A stretch of DNA of 64,000 nt from Hyperoodon ampullatus (lineage: Eukaryota > Chordata > Mammalia > Artiodactyla > Ziphiidae): the NCBI GenBank assembly GCA_949752795.1, contig OX457063.1, positions 69,339,783 through 69,403,782 of the forward strand, given 5' to 3'. This document shows positions 1 through 11,000 of this stretch, one piece after another. The translations under genes were made by a program, and so were the position numbers. The notes under the pieces were generated by a model, which was not told the DNA's origin, searched no databases, and saw only the letters and a list, made by a program, of their open reading frames with translations. Numbering within the stretch: position 1 is the first letter of the stretch; every line of letters begins with the position of its first letter.

Positions 1-29
1 AAAGAAACACTAAAGAATGTACTTCTGGG

Positions 30-241
30 GGGCTTCCCTTCCCTGGTGGTGCAGTGGTTGGGAGTCTGCCTGCCGATGCAGGGGACACGGGTTCGTGCCC
101 CGGTCCGGGAGGATCCCGCGTGCCGCGGAGCGGCTGGGCCCGTGGGCCATGGCTGCTGGGCCTGCGCGTCCGGAGCCTGTGCTCCGCGGCGGGAGGGGCC
201 ACAACGGTGAGAGGCCCGCGTGCCCCACCCCCCCAAAAAAC
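30..241 (+). mobile_element. CHR-1-type SINE (tRNA-derived)
   Basis: This is a complete short interspersed element starting near GGGCTTCCC and ending in an A-rich tail interrupted by C. The tRNA-like head (TGGTGCAGTGGTTGGGAG as A-box region, GGGTTCGTGCCCC as B-box region) gives it an internal RNA polymerase III promoter. The flanks are a 17-bp target-site duplication, AAGAATGTACTTCTGGG at 13-29 and AAGAATATACTTCTGGG at 242-258, with one mismatch. This proves retrotransposition. The family is typical of cetaceans and is mobilised in trans by L1 proteins. The open frames across it are fortuitous. Confidence 0.92.
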
Positions 242-466
242 AAGAATATACTTCTGGGCAATGAAAAATTAATCCAGGAGAAAAAAGCAACATGCCAAAA
301 GCAAATGAATTGGTAAGCAGGTTGGTAAATTGAAATAATGATTGTCTATGCTAGCAATACTACTACTACTAATAGCTGATGTGAATAAATAAAGAGGAAT
401 TAAGATAATAGACAACATTAACATGGGAGGTAGGAGGGAGGAAATTTGAATTAAGGTATTCTAATA
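242..466. other. Short intergenic spacer
   Basis: This is AT-rich single-copy-looking sequence between the first SINE and the poly(T) end of the full-length L1. It contains a TAC/TACTAC-like run near 358-372. I see no gene or recognisable repeat in it. Confidence 0.5.
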
Positions 467-475
467 TTTTTTTTT

Positions 476-785
476 TTTATTAGTTTCTGCTTTATAACAA
501 AGTGAATCAGTCATACATATACATCTGTTCCCACATCCCCTCCCTCATGCATCTCCCTCCCTCCCACCCTCCCCATCCCACCCCTCCAGGCGGTCACAAA
601 GCACCGAGCTGATCTCCCTGTGCTCTGCGGCTGCTTCCCACTATCTATCTACCTTACGTTTGGTAGTGTATATATGTCCATGCCTCTCTTTCCCTTTGTC
701 ACAGCTTACCCTTCCCCTTCCCCATATCCTCAAGTCCATTCTCAAGTAGGTCTGTGTCTTTATTCCCGTTTTACCCCTAGGTTCT
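476..785 (-). other. L1 3'UTR with G-rich (G-quadruplex-like) tract and poly(A) signal
   Basis: On the minus strand this is the 3'UTR downstream of ORF2. At about 541-590 the minus strand has repeated runs of three or more G separated by short loops (seen as CCCTCC / CCCACCC on the plus strand), a pattern able to form a G-quadruplex. G-rich 3'UTRs are known for mammalian L1s. AATAAA lies at 476-481 directly before the A tail. Confidence 0.75.
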
Positions 786-3700
786 TCATGACATTTTTTT
801 TTTTTTAATTCCATATATATGTGTTAGCATACGGTATTTGTCTTTCTCTTTCTGACTTACTTCACTCTGTATGACAGACTCTAGGTCTATCCACCTCATT
901 ACAAATAGCTCAGTTTCGTTTCTTTTTATGGCTGAGTAATATTCCATTGTATATATGTGCCACATCTTCTTTATCCATTCATCCGATGATGGACACTTAG
1001 GTTGTTTCCAGCTCTGGGCTATTGTGAATAGAGCTGCAATGAACATTTTGGTACATGTCTCTTTTTGAATTATGGTTTTCTCAGGGTATATGCCTAGTAG
1101 TGGGATTGCTGGGTCATATGGTAGTTCTATTTTTAGTTTTTTAAGGAACCTCCATACTGTTCTCCATAGTGGCTGTACCAATTCACATTCCCACCAGCAG
1201 TGCAAGAGTGTTCCCTTTTCTCCACACCCTCTCCAGCATTTATTGTTTCTAGATTTCTTGATGATGGCCATTCTGACTGGTGTGAGACGATATCTCATTG
1301 TAGTTTTGATTTGCATTTCTCTAATGATTAATGATGTTGAGCATTCTTTCATGTGTTTGTTGGCAGTCTGTATATCTTCTTTGGAGAAATGCCTATTTAA
1401 GTCTTCTGCCCATTTTTGGATTGGGTTGTTTGTTTTTTTGCTATTGAGCTGCATGAGCTGTTTATAAATTTTGGAGATTAATCCTTTGTCAGTTGCTTCA
1501 TTTGCAAATATTTTCTCCCATTCTGAGGGTTGTCTTTTGGTCTTGTTTATGGTTTCCTTTGCTGTGCAAAAGCTTTGAAGTTTCATTAGGTCCCATTTGT
1601 TTATCATTGTTTTTATTTCCATTTCTCTAGGAGGTGGGTCCAAAAGGATCTTGCTGTGATTTATGTCATAGAGTGTTCTACCTATGTTTTCCTCTAAGAG
1701 TTTGATAGTTTCTGGCCTTACATTTAGGTCTTTAATCCATTTTGAGCTTATTTTTGTGTATGGTGTTAGGGAATGATCTAATCTCATACTTTTACATGTC
1801 CCTGTCCAGTTTTCCCAGCACCACTTATTGAAGAGGCTGTCCTTTCTCCACTGTACATTCCTGCCTCCTTTATCAAAGATAAGTTGGCCATATGTGCGTG
1901 GGTTTATCTCTGGGCTTTCTATCCTGATCCACTGATCTATCTTTCTGTTTTTATGCCAGTACCACACTGTCTTAATTACTGTAGCTTTGTAGTATAGTCT
2001 GAAGTCAGGGAGCCTGATTCCTCCAGCTCCGTTTTTCGTTCTCAAGATTGCTTTGGCTATTCGGGGTCTTTTGTTTTTCCAAACAAATTTTGAAATTTTT
2101 TGTTCTAGTTCTGTGAAAAATGCCAGTGGTAGTTTGATAGGGATTGCATTGAATCTGTAGATTGCTTTGGGTAGTAGAGTCATTTTCACAATATTGATTC
2201 TTCCAATCCAGGAGCATGGTATATCTCTCCATCTATTTATATCATCTTTAATTTCTTTCATCAGTGTCTTATAATTTTCTGCATACAGGTCTTTTGTCTC
2301 CTTAGGTAGGTTTATTCCTAGATATTTTATTCTTTTTGTTGCAGTGGTAAATGGGAGTGTTTTCTTGATTTCATTTTCAGATTTTTCATCATTAGTGTAC
2401 AGGAATGCCAGAGATTTCTGTGCATTAATTTTGTATCCTGCTACTTTACCAAATTCATTGATTAGCTCTAGTAGTTTTTCGGTAGCATCTTTAGGATTCT
2501 CTATGTATAGTATCATGTCATCTGCAAACAGTGACAGCTTTACTTCTTCTTTTCCAATTTGGATTCCTTTTATTTCCTTTTCTTCTCTGATTGCTGTGGC
2601 TAAAACTTCCAAAACTAGGTTGAATAAGAGTGGTGAGAGTGGGCAGCCTTGTCTTGTTCCTGATCTTAGTGGAAATGGTTTCAGTTTTTCACCATTGAGG
2701 ACAATGTTGGCTGTGGGTTTGTCATATATGGCCTTTATTATGTTGAGGAAAGTTCCCTCTATGCCTACTTTCTGCAGGGTTTTTATCATAAATGGGTGTT
2801 GAATTTTGTCGAAAGCTTTCTCTGCATCTATTGAGATGATCATATGGTTTTTCTCCTTCAACTTGTTAATATGGTGTATCACATTGATTGATTTGCGTAT
2901 ATTGAAGAATCCTTGCATTCCTGGAATAAACCCCACTTGATCATGGTGTATGATCCTTTTAATGTGCTGTTGGATTCTGTTTGCTAGTATTTTGTTGAGG
3001 ATTTTTGCATCTATGTTCATCAGTGATATTGGCCTGTAGTTTTCTTTCTTTGTGACATCCTTGTCTGGTTTTGGTATCAAGGTGATGGTGGCCTCGTAGA
3101 ATGAGTTTGGGAGTGTTCCTTCCTCTGATATTGTTTGGAAGAGTTTGAGAAGGATGGGTGTTAGCTCTTCTCTAAATGTTTGATAGAATTCGCCTGTGAA
3201 GCCATCTGGTCCTGGGCTTTTGTTTGATGGAAGATTTTTAATCACAGTTTCAATTTCAGTGCTTGTGATTGGTCTATTCATATTTTCTATTTCTTCCTGA
3301 GTCAGTCTTGGTAGGTTGTGCATTTCTAAGAATTTGTCCATTTCTTCCAGGTTGTCCATTTTATTGGCATAGAGTTGCTTATAGTAATCTCTCATGATCT
3401 TTTGTATTTCTGCAGTGTCAGTTGTTACTTCTCCTTTTTCATTTCTAATTCTACTGATTTGAGTCTTCTCCCTTCTTTTCTTGATGAGTCTGGCTAATGG
3501 TTTGTCAATTTTGTTTATCTTCTCAAAGAACCAGCTTTTAGTTTGGTTGATCTTTGCTATCGTTTCCTTCATTTCTTTTTCATTTATTTCTGATCTGATC
3601 TTTATGATTTCTTTCCTTCTGCTAACTTTGGGGGTTTTTTGTTCTTCTTTCTCTAATTGCTTTAGGTGCAGGGTCAGGTTGTTTACTCGAAATGTTTCCT

Positions 3701-4622
3701 GTTTCTTAAGGTGGGATTGTATTGCTATAAACTTCCCCCTTAGAACTGCTTTTGCTGCGTCCCATAGGTTTTGGGTCGTCGTGTCTCCATTGTCATTTGT
3801 TTCTAAGTATTTCTTAATTTCCTCTTTGATTTCTTCAGTGATCACTTCATTATTGAGTAGTGTATTGTTTAGCCTCCATGTGTTTGTATTTTTTACAGAT
3901 CTTTTCCTGTAATTGATGTCTAGTCTCATAGCATTGTGGTCGGAAAAGATACTTGATACAATTTCAATTTTCTTAAATTTACCAAGGCTTGATTTGTGAC
4001 CCAAGATATGATCTATCCTGGAGAATGTTCCATGAGCACTTGAGAAAAATGTGTATTCTGTTGTTTTTGGGTGGAATGTCCTATAAATATCAATTAAGTC
4101 CATCTTGTTTAATGTATCATTTAAAGCTTGTGTTTCCTTATTTATTTTCATTTTGGATGATCTGTCCATTGGTGAAAGTGGGGTGTTAAAGTCCCCTACT
4201 ATGATTGTGTTACTGTCGATTTCCCCTTTTATGGCTGTTAGTATTTGCCTTATGTATTGAGGTGCTCCTATGTTGGGTGCATAAATATTTACAATTGTTA
4301 TATCTTCTTCTTGGATCGATCCCTTTATCGTTATGTAGTGTCCTTCTTTGTCTCTTCTAATAGTCTTTATTTTAAAGTCTATTTTGTCTGATATAAGAAT
4401 TGCTACTCCAGCTTTCTTTTGATTTCCATTTGCATGGAATATCTTTTTCCATCCCCTTACTTTCAATCTGTATGTGTCTCTAGGTCTGAAGTGGGTCTCT
4501 TGTAGACAGCATATATATGGGTCTTGTTTTTGTATCCATTCAGCCACTCTGTGTCTTTTGGTGGGAGCATTTAGTCCATTTACATTTAAGGTAATTATTG
4601 ATATGTATGTTCCTATTCCCAT
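786..4622 (-). CDS. LINE-1 ORF2 protein: endonuclease and reverse transcriptase (intact)
   Basis: It encodes 1278 residues without a stop; human ORF2p has 1275. ORF2p nicks target DNA and copies L1 RNA from the nick (target-primed reverse transcription). The APE-like endonuclease at the N-terminus keeps N13, E42 (QETH), Y114, D144 and N146 (GDFN), D204 (SRIDH) and D228/H229 (SDHNAM). The reverse transcriptase keeps D599 (SIDAEKAFD) and the FADD catalytic box at 699-702. The C-terminal cysteine-rich motif keeps C1129, C1133, H1142 and C1146. Each sits one residue before the human position as I remember it, so the frame is collinear with no internal indel of net effect. The start methionine opens [13 protein letters not shown], as expected for the family. 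It lies 58 nt downstream of the ORF1 stop and is probably translated by termination-reinitiation. The lysine-rich C-terminus (GIKKKKMS) differs from human. It is a transposon gene, not a host gene. Confidence 0.95.
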   Translation of the reverse strand: MGIGTYISIITLNVNGLNAPTKRHRVAEWIQKQDPYICCLQETHFRPRDTYRLKVRGWKKIFHANGNQKKAGVAILISDKIDFKIKTIRRDKEGHYITIKGSIQEEDITIVNIYAPNIGAPQYIRQILTAIKGEIDSNTIIVGDFNTPLSPMDRSSKMKINKETQALNDTLNKMDLIDIYRTFHPKTTEYTFFSSAHGTFSRIDHILGHKSSLGKFKKIEIVSSIFSDHNAMRLDINYRKRSVKNTNTWRLNNTLLNNEVITEEIKEEIKKYLETNDNGDTTTQNLWDAAKAVLRGKFIAIQSHLKKQETFRVNNLTLHLKQLEKEEQKTPKVSRRKEIIKIRSEINEKEMKETIAKINQTKSWFFEKINKIDKPLARLIKKRREKTQISRIRNEKGEVTTDTAEIQKIMRDYYKQLYANKMDNLEEMDKFLEMHNLPRLTQEEIENMNRPITSTEIETVIKNLPSNKSPGPDGFTGEFYQTFREELTPILLKLFQTISEEGTLPNSFYEATITLIPKPDKDVTKKENYRPISLMNIDAKILNKILANRIQQHIKRIIHHDQVGFIPGMQGFFNIRKSINVIHHINKLKEKNHMIISIDAEKAFDKIQHPFMIKTLQKVGIEGTFLNIIKAIYDKPTANIVLNGEKLKPFPLRSGTRQGCPLSPLLFNLVLEVLATAIREEKEIKGIQIGKEEVKLSLFADDMILYIENPKDATEKLLELINEFGKVAGYKINAQKSLAFLYTNDEKSENEIKKTLPFTTATKRIKYLGINLPKETKDLYAENYKTLMKEIKDDINRWRDIPCSWIGRINIVKMTLLPKAIYRFNAIPIKLPLAFFTELEQKISKFVWKNKRPRIAKAILRTKNGAGGIRLPDFRLYYKATVIKTVWYWHKNRKIDQWIRIESPEINPRTYGQLIFDKGGRNVQWRKDSLFNKWCWENWTGTCKSMRLDHSLTPYTKISSKWIKDLNVRPETIKLLEENIGRTLYDINHSKILLDPPPREMEIKTMINKWDLMKLQSFCTAKETINKTKRQPSEWEKIFANEATDKGLISKIYKQLMQLNSKKTNNPIQKWAEDLNRHFSKEDIQTANKHMKECSTSLIIREMQIKTTMRYRLTPVRMAIIKKSRNNKCWRGCGEKGTLLHCWWECELVQPLWRTVWRFLKKLKIELPYDPAIPLLGIYPEKTIIQKETCTKMFIAALFTIAQSWKQPKCPSSDEWIKKMWHIYTMEYYSAIKRNETELFVMRWIDLESVIQSEVSQKEKDKYRMLTHIYGIKKKKMS

Positions 4623-4680
4623 TTCCTTAATGGCTTTGGGTTCGTTATTGTAGGTATAGTCCTTCTGTTGTGTTTCTTGC

Positions 4681-5595
4681 CTAGAGAAGTTCCTTTAGCA
4701 TTTGTTGTAAAGCTGGTTTGGTGGTGCTGAACTCTCTCAGCTTTTGCTTGTCTGTAAAGGTTTTAATTTCTCCATCAAATCTGAATGAGATCCTTGCTGG
4801 GTAGAGTAATCTTGGTTGCAGGTTTCTCTCCTTCATCACTTTAATTATGTCCTGCCACTCCCTTCTGGCTTGTAGAGTTTCTGCTGAGAGATCAGCTGTT
4901 AACCTGATGGGGATTCCCTTGTGTGTTATTTGTTGTTTTTCCCTTGCTGCTTTTAATATGATTTCTTTGTGTTTAATTTTTGACAGTTTGATTAATATGT
5001 GTCTTGGCGTATTTCTTCTTGGATTTATTCTGTATGGGACTCTCTGTGCCTCCTGGACTTGATTAACTATTTCCTTTCCCATATTAGGGAAGTTTTCAAC
5101 TATAATCTCTTCAAATATTTTCTCAGTCCCTTTCTTTTTCTCTTCTTCTTCTGGAACCCCTATAATTCGAATGTTGGTGCGTTTAATGTTGTCCCAGAGG
5201 TCTCTGAGACTGTCCTCTGTTCTTTTCATTCTTTTTTCTTTATTTTTCTCTGCATCAGTTATTTCCACTATTTTATCTTCCACCTCACTTATCCGTTCTT
5301 CTGCCTCAGTTATTCTGCTATTGATCCCATCTAGAGTATTTTTCATTTCATTTATTGTGTTTTTAATCGATGCTTGATTCATCTTTAGTTCTTCTAGGTC
5401 CTTGTTAACTGTTTCTTGCATATTGTCTATTCTATTTCCAAGATTTTGGATCTGGGAAATAGAATCTTGGATCAGCTTTACTATCATTATTCTGAATTCT
5501 TTTTCAGGTAGACTGCCTATTACCTCTTCATTTGTTAGGTCTGGTAGGTTTTTATCTTGCTCCTTCACCTGCTGTGTGTTTTTCTGCTTTCTCAT
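4681..5595 (-). CDS. LINE-1 ORF1 protein: RNA-binding chaperone (intact)
   Basis: It encodes 304 residues, somewhat shorter than human ORF1p (338). The protein forms coiled-coil trimers that coat L1 RNA and act as a nucleic-acid chaperone in the cytoplasmic particle. The sequence shows a charged N-terminus, a long heptad-type helical stretch at about 38-135 (for example [16 protein letters not shown] near 94-109), an RRM starting around NIRIIGVPE (141-149), a conserved [12 protein letters not shown] segment (193-204) and a C-terminal domain with REWQDI (245-250) and YPARISF (265-271). It ends in KELL. The start is chosen because the upstream AAGCAAAATGAG context matches the usual L1 ORF1 start. 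The reduced length lies in the coiled-coil and N-terminal part, which varies between mammalian lineages. No frameshift or stop is seen. Confidence 0.93.
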   Translation of the reverse strand: MRKQKNTQQVKEQDKNLPDLTNEEVIGSLPEKEFRIMIVKLIQDSISQIQNLGNRIDNMQETVNKDLEELKMNQASIKNTINEMKNTLDGINSRITEAEERISEVEDKIVEITDAEKNKEKRMKRTEDSLRDLWDNIKRTNIRIIGVPEEEEKKKGTEKIFEEIIVENFPNMGKEIVNQVQEAQRVPYRINPRRNTPRHILIKLSKIKHKEIILKAAREKQQITHKGIPIRLTADLSAETLQARREWQDIIKVMKERNLQPRLLYPARISFRFDGEIKTFTDKQKLREFSTTKPALQQMLKELL

Positions 5596-6129
5596 TTTGC
5601 TTATGTTACTGTGTTTGAGGTCTCCTTTTTGCAGGCTGCAGATTCATAGTTCCCGTTGTTTTTGGTGTCTGTCCCCCGTGGCTAAGGTTGTTTCAGTAGG
5701 TTGTGTAGGCTTCCTGGTGGGGGGGACTAATGCCTGTGTTCTGGTGGTTGAAGCTCGATCTTGTCTTTCTGGTGGACAGGTCCACGTCTGGTGGTGTGTT
5801 TTGGGGTGCCTGTGGCCTTATTATGTTTTTAGGTATCCTCTCTGCTAATGGGTGGGGTTGTGTTCCTGCCTTGCTAGTTGCTTGGCATAGGGTGACCAGC
5901 ACTGTAGCTTGCTGGTCGTTGACTGAAGCTGGGTGCTGGTGTTGAGATGGAGATCCCTGGGAGATTTTCGCTGCTTGATATTATGTGGAGCTGGGAGGTC
6001 TCTTGTGGACCCGTGTCCTGAAGTTGGCTCTCCCACTTCAGAGGCACAGCACTAACTCCTGGCTGCAGCACCAAGAGCCTTTCATCCACCCGGCTCAGAA
6101 TAACAGTGAGAAAAAGTAGAAAGAACTAA

Positions 6130-6490
6130 TTAGTAGAAGAAAGAAAGAGAGATTGAAAGAAAGGAAGAAGGGAAGTAAGGAAGGAAGGAAGTAAGAAAGA
6201 AAGAAAGGAGGGAGGGAGGAAGGATGGAAAGAAAGGAAAGAAAGGAGGGAGGGAGGGAGGAATGAAAGCAAAAGGAAGAGTGAATGGAAGAAGAGAGGGA
6301 GGGAGGGAGGAAGGAAAGAAAGAAAGAAAGACAGGAGGGAGGGAGGGAGGGAGGAAGGAAAGAAAAAGAAAGTGGAAAGAAGAAGGGTGGGAGGGAGGGA
6401 GGGATGGAGGAAAGAAAAAGAAAGAAGGAAAGGAGGAGCGGAGGGAGGGAGGGAGGAAGGGAAGGGAGGAAAAAAAGAAAGAGCAGGTAA
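6130..6490 (+). repeat. Polypurine (GGGA/GGAA/GAAA) simple-sequence tract
   Basis: About 360 bp are almost purely purine on the plus strand, built from GGGA, GGAA and GAAA units with rare pyrimidines. It lies in the L1 5'UTR, where shorter CTTT/CCTT arrays are normal for this L1 type, so this copy looks expanded. The open frames through it (Lys/Glu/Gly-rich on +, Ser/Pro/Leu/Phe-rich on -) are artefacts of repeat composition. Confidence 0.9.
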
Positions 6491-6543
6491 AGTAAAATAG
6501 AATAAAGTATGAAATATAGTAGCGTTATTAAAATTAAAAAGTA

Positions 6544-6757
6544 GGGCTTCCCTGGTGGCGCAGTGGCTGAGAGTCCGCCTGCCGATGCAGGGGACACGGG
6601 TTCATGCCCCGATCCCGGAAGATCCCACATGCCGTGGAGCGGCTGGGCCCGCGAGCCATGGCCTCGGAGCCTGTGTGTCCGGAGCCTGTGCTCTGCAACG
6701 GGAGAGGCCACAGCAGTGAGAGGCCCGCGTACAGCAAAAAAAAAAAAAAAAAAAAAA
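6544..6757 (+). mobile_element. CHR-1-type SINE inserted in the L1 5'UTR
   Basis: This is a complete SINE with a 22-base pure A tail (6736-6757), opposite in orientation to the host L1. The short flanking repeat AAAAAGTA (6536-6543 and 6753-6760) is compatible with a target-site duplication. Because it splits the L1 5'UTR, it inserted after the L1. Confidence 0.9.
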
Positions 6758-8054
6758 GTAATTATTGAAAAAAAAACACGGACCGAAAGAACCCTGGGAC
6801 ATATGGTGGAAGCAAAGCTATACAGAGAGAATCTTACACAGAAGATTACACATACACATTCACAAAAAGAGAGCAGGGGGAAAAATCAAAAATCTTGCTC
6901 TCCAAGTCCACCTCCTCGATTTGGGATAATTCGTTGTAAAAAGAGGAAAAGGGCGAAAAGTCTGAAATCTTGCTAAGTCCACCTCCTTAATTTGAGATAA
7001 TTCATTGTAAAAAGAGGAAAAGAAAAAAAAAAAAGAAAAAAAAGGGGGGGAAAGTCTTAAATCTTGTCCTCAAGGTCCACTTCCTCAATTTGGGATGATT
7101 CGCTGTCCATTCATGCACTCCACAGACGCAGGGCACATCAAATGGACCGTGGAGCTTTAATCCGCTGCCTCGGAGGCTGCACAGAGAGATTTCCCTGTCT
7201 CTGCTCTCACAGCTCCCGGGTCTCAGCCTTGGACCTGGCCCCGCCTCTGCGCGTAGGTCGCCGGAGGGCGTCCGTTCTTCGCTCAGACAGGACGGGTTTA
7301 AAGGAGCCGCTGATTCGGGGGCTCTGGCTCACTCAGGCAGAGGGGAGGGAGGGGAATGCCCTCTCCTCGCGCACCAGGCAACAAAAGGGAAAAAAGTCTC
7401 TTGCCTCTCCGGTAGCTCCAGACCCTTTCCCCAGACTCCCTCCGGGCTAGCACTAACCCCTTCAGGCTCTCTTCCTGCCGCCAGCCCCAGACCTCTCCCT
7501 GCGCTCCGACTGAAAGTCGATACCCGAGCCTCAGCTCCCAGCCCCGCCCGCTCTGGCGGCCGAGCAGACAAGTCTCTCGGGCTGGTGTGTGCCTGAGGGC
7601 ACCGATCCTCTGTGCCAAAATCTCTCTGCTTTGCCCTCCACACCCCTGTTGCTGTGCTCTCCTCCGCTACTCCGAAGCTTTCCCCCTCCGCCACCTGCAG
7701 TCTCCGCCCTCGAAGGGGCTTGTAGTGTGTAGAAACCTTCCCTCCTTCACGACTCCCTCCCACTGGTGCAGGTCCCGTCCATATCCTATTGTCTCTGTTT
7801 ATTCTTTTTTTCTTTTGACCTACCCAGGTATGTGGGGAGTTTCTTGCCTTTTGGGGGGTCTGAGGTCTTCTGTCAGCGTTCAGTAGGTGTTCTGTTGGAG
7901 TTGTTCCACGTGTAGATGAATTTCTGATGTATCTGTGGGGAGGAAGGTGATCTCCGCGTCTTACTCTTCCGCCATCTTCCTCCGGCTCCCGTTCAATAAT
8001 TTTCTCTAATATTTCTTGAAGGAAGAGGAGAGAGAAAACGACTGACTTGACTTA

Positions 8055-11000
8055 TTTTTTGTAAGAGCTTTATTAAGATATAATTAACTAACAATAAACT
8101 GTACATATTTACAGTTTATAATTTGATGTGTTTAACACATGTATACATCCACGAAACCAGCACTGTAATCAAGTTAATAAACATATTCACCACCCTCAAA
8201 AGTGTCCTCAGGACCTTTGGAATTCTGCCTGCCCTCCCTCTCCCAAACATTAGTCTGCTTTCTCCTTCTATAGATTAGTTTTCATTCTCTAGAACTTTAT
8301 ATAAGTGGAATCATATAGTACATACAATTTTTTTGGTTTGGCTTTTTTCAGTCAGTATAATTATTTTGAGACTCAACCACATTGCTTGTATCAATAGTTC
8401 TTAATTTCATTGCCAATTAGTATTTCACGGTATGCTTATTCTTTCATCTGTTGATGGACACATGCAGTCATTCCAGTTTTTGGTCATTACAAATAAAGCT
8501 GCTATGAATATTATGTAAAAGTTTTTGTTTGGATATATGTATTCATATTTCTTGGGTAAATACCCACGAATAGAAGTCTGAATCATATGGCAGGTGTATG
8601 TTTAAATTTTTAAGAAACACCAAACTGTTTTCCAAAGTGGTTATATCATTTTACAATCCCATCAGCAGTGAATGAGAATTCTAGATACTCTAAACTCTTG
8701 CCAACATTTGGCGTGGTCTTTAAAATTTTTTCCATTCTACTAGGTGTATAGTGGTATCTCACTGCGGTTTTATTTGCAATCCCCTGATGAGGCATGATGT
8801 TGAGCATCTTTTTATGTGTTTACTAGTCACAAATATATTCCTTTGTGTTAAGTGTTCAGATCTTTTTTGTCCATTGTTTTCCATTTATTGAATTTTGAGA
8901 ATTCTTTATGTATCCTGGGTACAAGTCCTTTATCAGATATATAATTTACTCATATTTTCTTTTAGTCTGCAGTATGTCTTTTTTTTTTTTGCAGGATGTC
9001 TTTTGATTCTGTTAACTGTGCCTTTCAAAGAGCAGATGTTGCAACATTTGATAAAGTCCAATTTATCAGTTCTTTCTTGCTATGTCTAAGCAATCTTTGC
9101 CTTACCCAAGGTAGCAAAGATTTTTACCTATGTGTTCTTCTAGAAGTTATGTAGTTTTAGGTTTTGCACTTAGGTCTCTGACCCATTTTGAGTTGTTTTG
9201 AACCTGGTGTGGGGTATGTACTGAAGTTCATTTTTCACATATGGATATTGAATTCCTCCACAATCACTATTTCAACCATTTGTTGAAAAGGCTATCATTT
9301 CTCCACCGAATTGCCATTGTACTTGGTCAAAAATCTGTTGTCCATATACGTGTGGGCCTTTTTCTGGACTTTCCATTCTATTCCATTGATGTGTCTGCCT
9401 ATCTTGATACCAGGATCATGCTCCCTTGATTTCTGTAGCTTTGTACTAAGTCTTGAAATCAGGTAGAGTTAGTCTTCCCATTTTGTTGCTTTTCAAAGTT
9501 GTCCTGGCTATCCAAGGTCCTTTATATTTCCACACTAATCGTAGAAGTGGCTTGTCAATTTCTACAAAAAAAGTCTGCTGGGATTTTGTTTTTGAATACA
9601 TGAAATCTATAGATCCATTTGGGGAGAATTACATCTTACAAATATTGACTCTTCTGACCCATGTACACAGTATACTGTAGTTTTCAGTGTACAGGGCTTG
9701 CACATCTTTTGCCAGATTTATCCCTGGGAAAAGGACAAATTTTATATTTTTATATTTTATGTTTTTTATGTTATTTTAAATGGTATTTTAAATTTAAAAT
9801 TTTGAAAGTTTATCTCTACTACATAGTAATATATTTTAATTTTGTATATCAATCTTGTATCCTAAAACCTTGCTAAACTCACATATTAGTTCTGCTAACT
9901 ATTTTCTAGATTCCGTGAGAGTTTCTACATAGAAGATCTTGTCATTTGTGAATAAAGACAATTTACTTCTTTTTCAAACTGGATGCCTTTTTGGTTGTTT
10001 GTATTCTACCTTACTACACTGGCTAGACTCTCCCACATATTGTTGAATTAAAATGGTGAAAAAAGATATTCTTGCTTTAGTACTGATTTTAGGGAGAAAG
10101 CATTTCATCTGTTACCATTAAGTATGATATTGGCAGTAGGTTTTTTGTCAATGTCTTTTATGAAGTTAAGGAAGTTTTTTTTTTTTTCTATTTCTAGAAG
10201 CTGAGGGTTTTTATCAGGAAGGGATGTTGGATTTTTGTCAAATGATTATTTGTCATCTATTGAGATGATCATGTGTTTTTCTTTTTTAGTCTGCTGATAT
10301 GGTGAATTACATTGATTGAATTTTGAATGCTGAAACAACCTTGCATTTCTGGGATAAATCTCACTTTCTCATGATGTATTATCCTTGTTATATGCTATTG
10401 GATTCTATTTGCTAAAATTTTGTTAAGAATTTTTGCATCTATGTTCATGAGAGATGTTGGCTAATTTTTTTTTTTCTTGTAATGTCATAATGGCTGGTTT
10501 TGGTATCAGGGTAATGTTTGCCTTCAGAATGAGTCAGGAATTATTCACTCATTTTCAATTTTCTGGAATAGTTTGGGTAGAATTGGTATTCTCTCTACCT
10601 TAAGTGATTGGTAAAATTCCCAGTGAAGCTATTTGGGTCGGTAGTTTTCTTTGTGGGAAGATTTTAAATACAGATTCAATTTCCTTCATAAGTATATGAC
10701 TATTCAGGTTATCTACTTCATCTTGAATCCGCTTTGGCAGTTTGTATCTTTCAAGGGATGTGTGTGTCCTTTTCACCTACATTATAGAACTTATTGACAT
10801 AAAATTCAAAACATTCCCTGATTATCCTTTTCAATCTGTGTAAAATGTAGAGTGATGTTCATTCTGTCATTTGTGATATTGGTTATTTGTGTCTTTTTTC
10901 CTGATGACTCTGACTAGAGGTTTATCAATTTTACTGATCTTCTCAAGAACTAGCTTTTGGTTTCATCAGTTTTCCTATTATTTTCCTGTTTGCTATTTCA

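Larger units (their letters stand above)
467..7990 (-). mobile_element. Full-length LINE-1 retrotransposon with intact ORF1 and ORF2
   Basis: The element reads on the minus strand. Its 5' end, about 7990, has the GGAGCCGGAGGAAGATGGCG start known for cetartiodactyl L1s. It has a long GC-rich 5'UTR (about 7990-5596), ORF1 (5595-4681), a 58-nt inter-ORF spacer, ORF2 (4622-786), a 3'UTR (785-about 479) and a poly(A) tail seen as T at 467-478. An AATAAA signal (476-481) merges with the tail. The 5'UTR is interrupted by an antisense CHR-1 SINE (6544-6757) and holds an enlarged purine tract (about 6130-6490). TCTAATATTT occurs at 460-469 and 8005-8014 as a possible but weak target-site duplication. 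Both ORFs are open, which points to a fairly recent insertion. Whether it still moves is inference. Confidence 0.93.
5596..7990 (-). promoter_or_regulatory. L1 5'UTR and internal promoter region
   Basis: This is the 5'UTR of the full-length L1. The first part (about 7990-7080) is GC- and CpG-rich, in contrast to the AT-rich element body, and would carry the internal RNA polymerase II promoter. The middle holds A/T-rich linkers, the inserted SINE and the purine tract. The last part (about 6115-5600) is the moderately GC-rich segment before ORF1. Open frames here on both strands (for example minus 7763-7329 and plus 7064-7450) follow from the base composition and are not claimed as genes. Confidence 0.8.

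Noticed and set aside
1072..5848. Plus-strand ORFs of 66 to 152 codons inside the L1
   Set aside because: They are antisense shadows of L1 ORF1 and ORF2. The coding frame is clear on the minus strand.
6262..6711. Lys/Glu/Gly-rich and Ser/Pro/Phe-rich ORFs
   Set aside because: They are translations of the polypurine simple repeat and the adjoining SINE.
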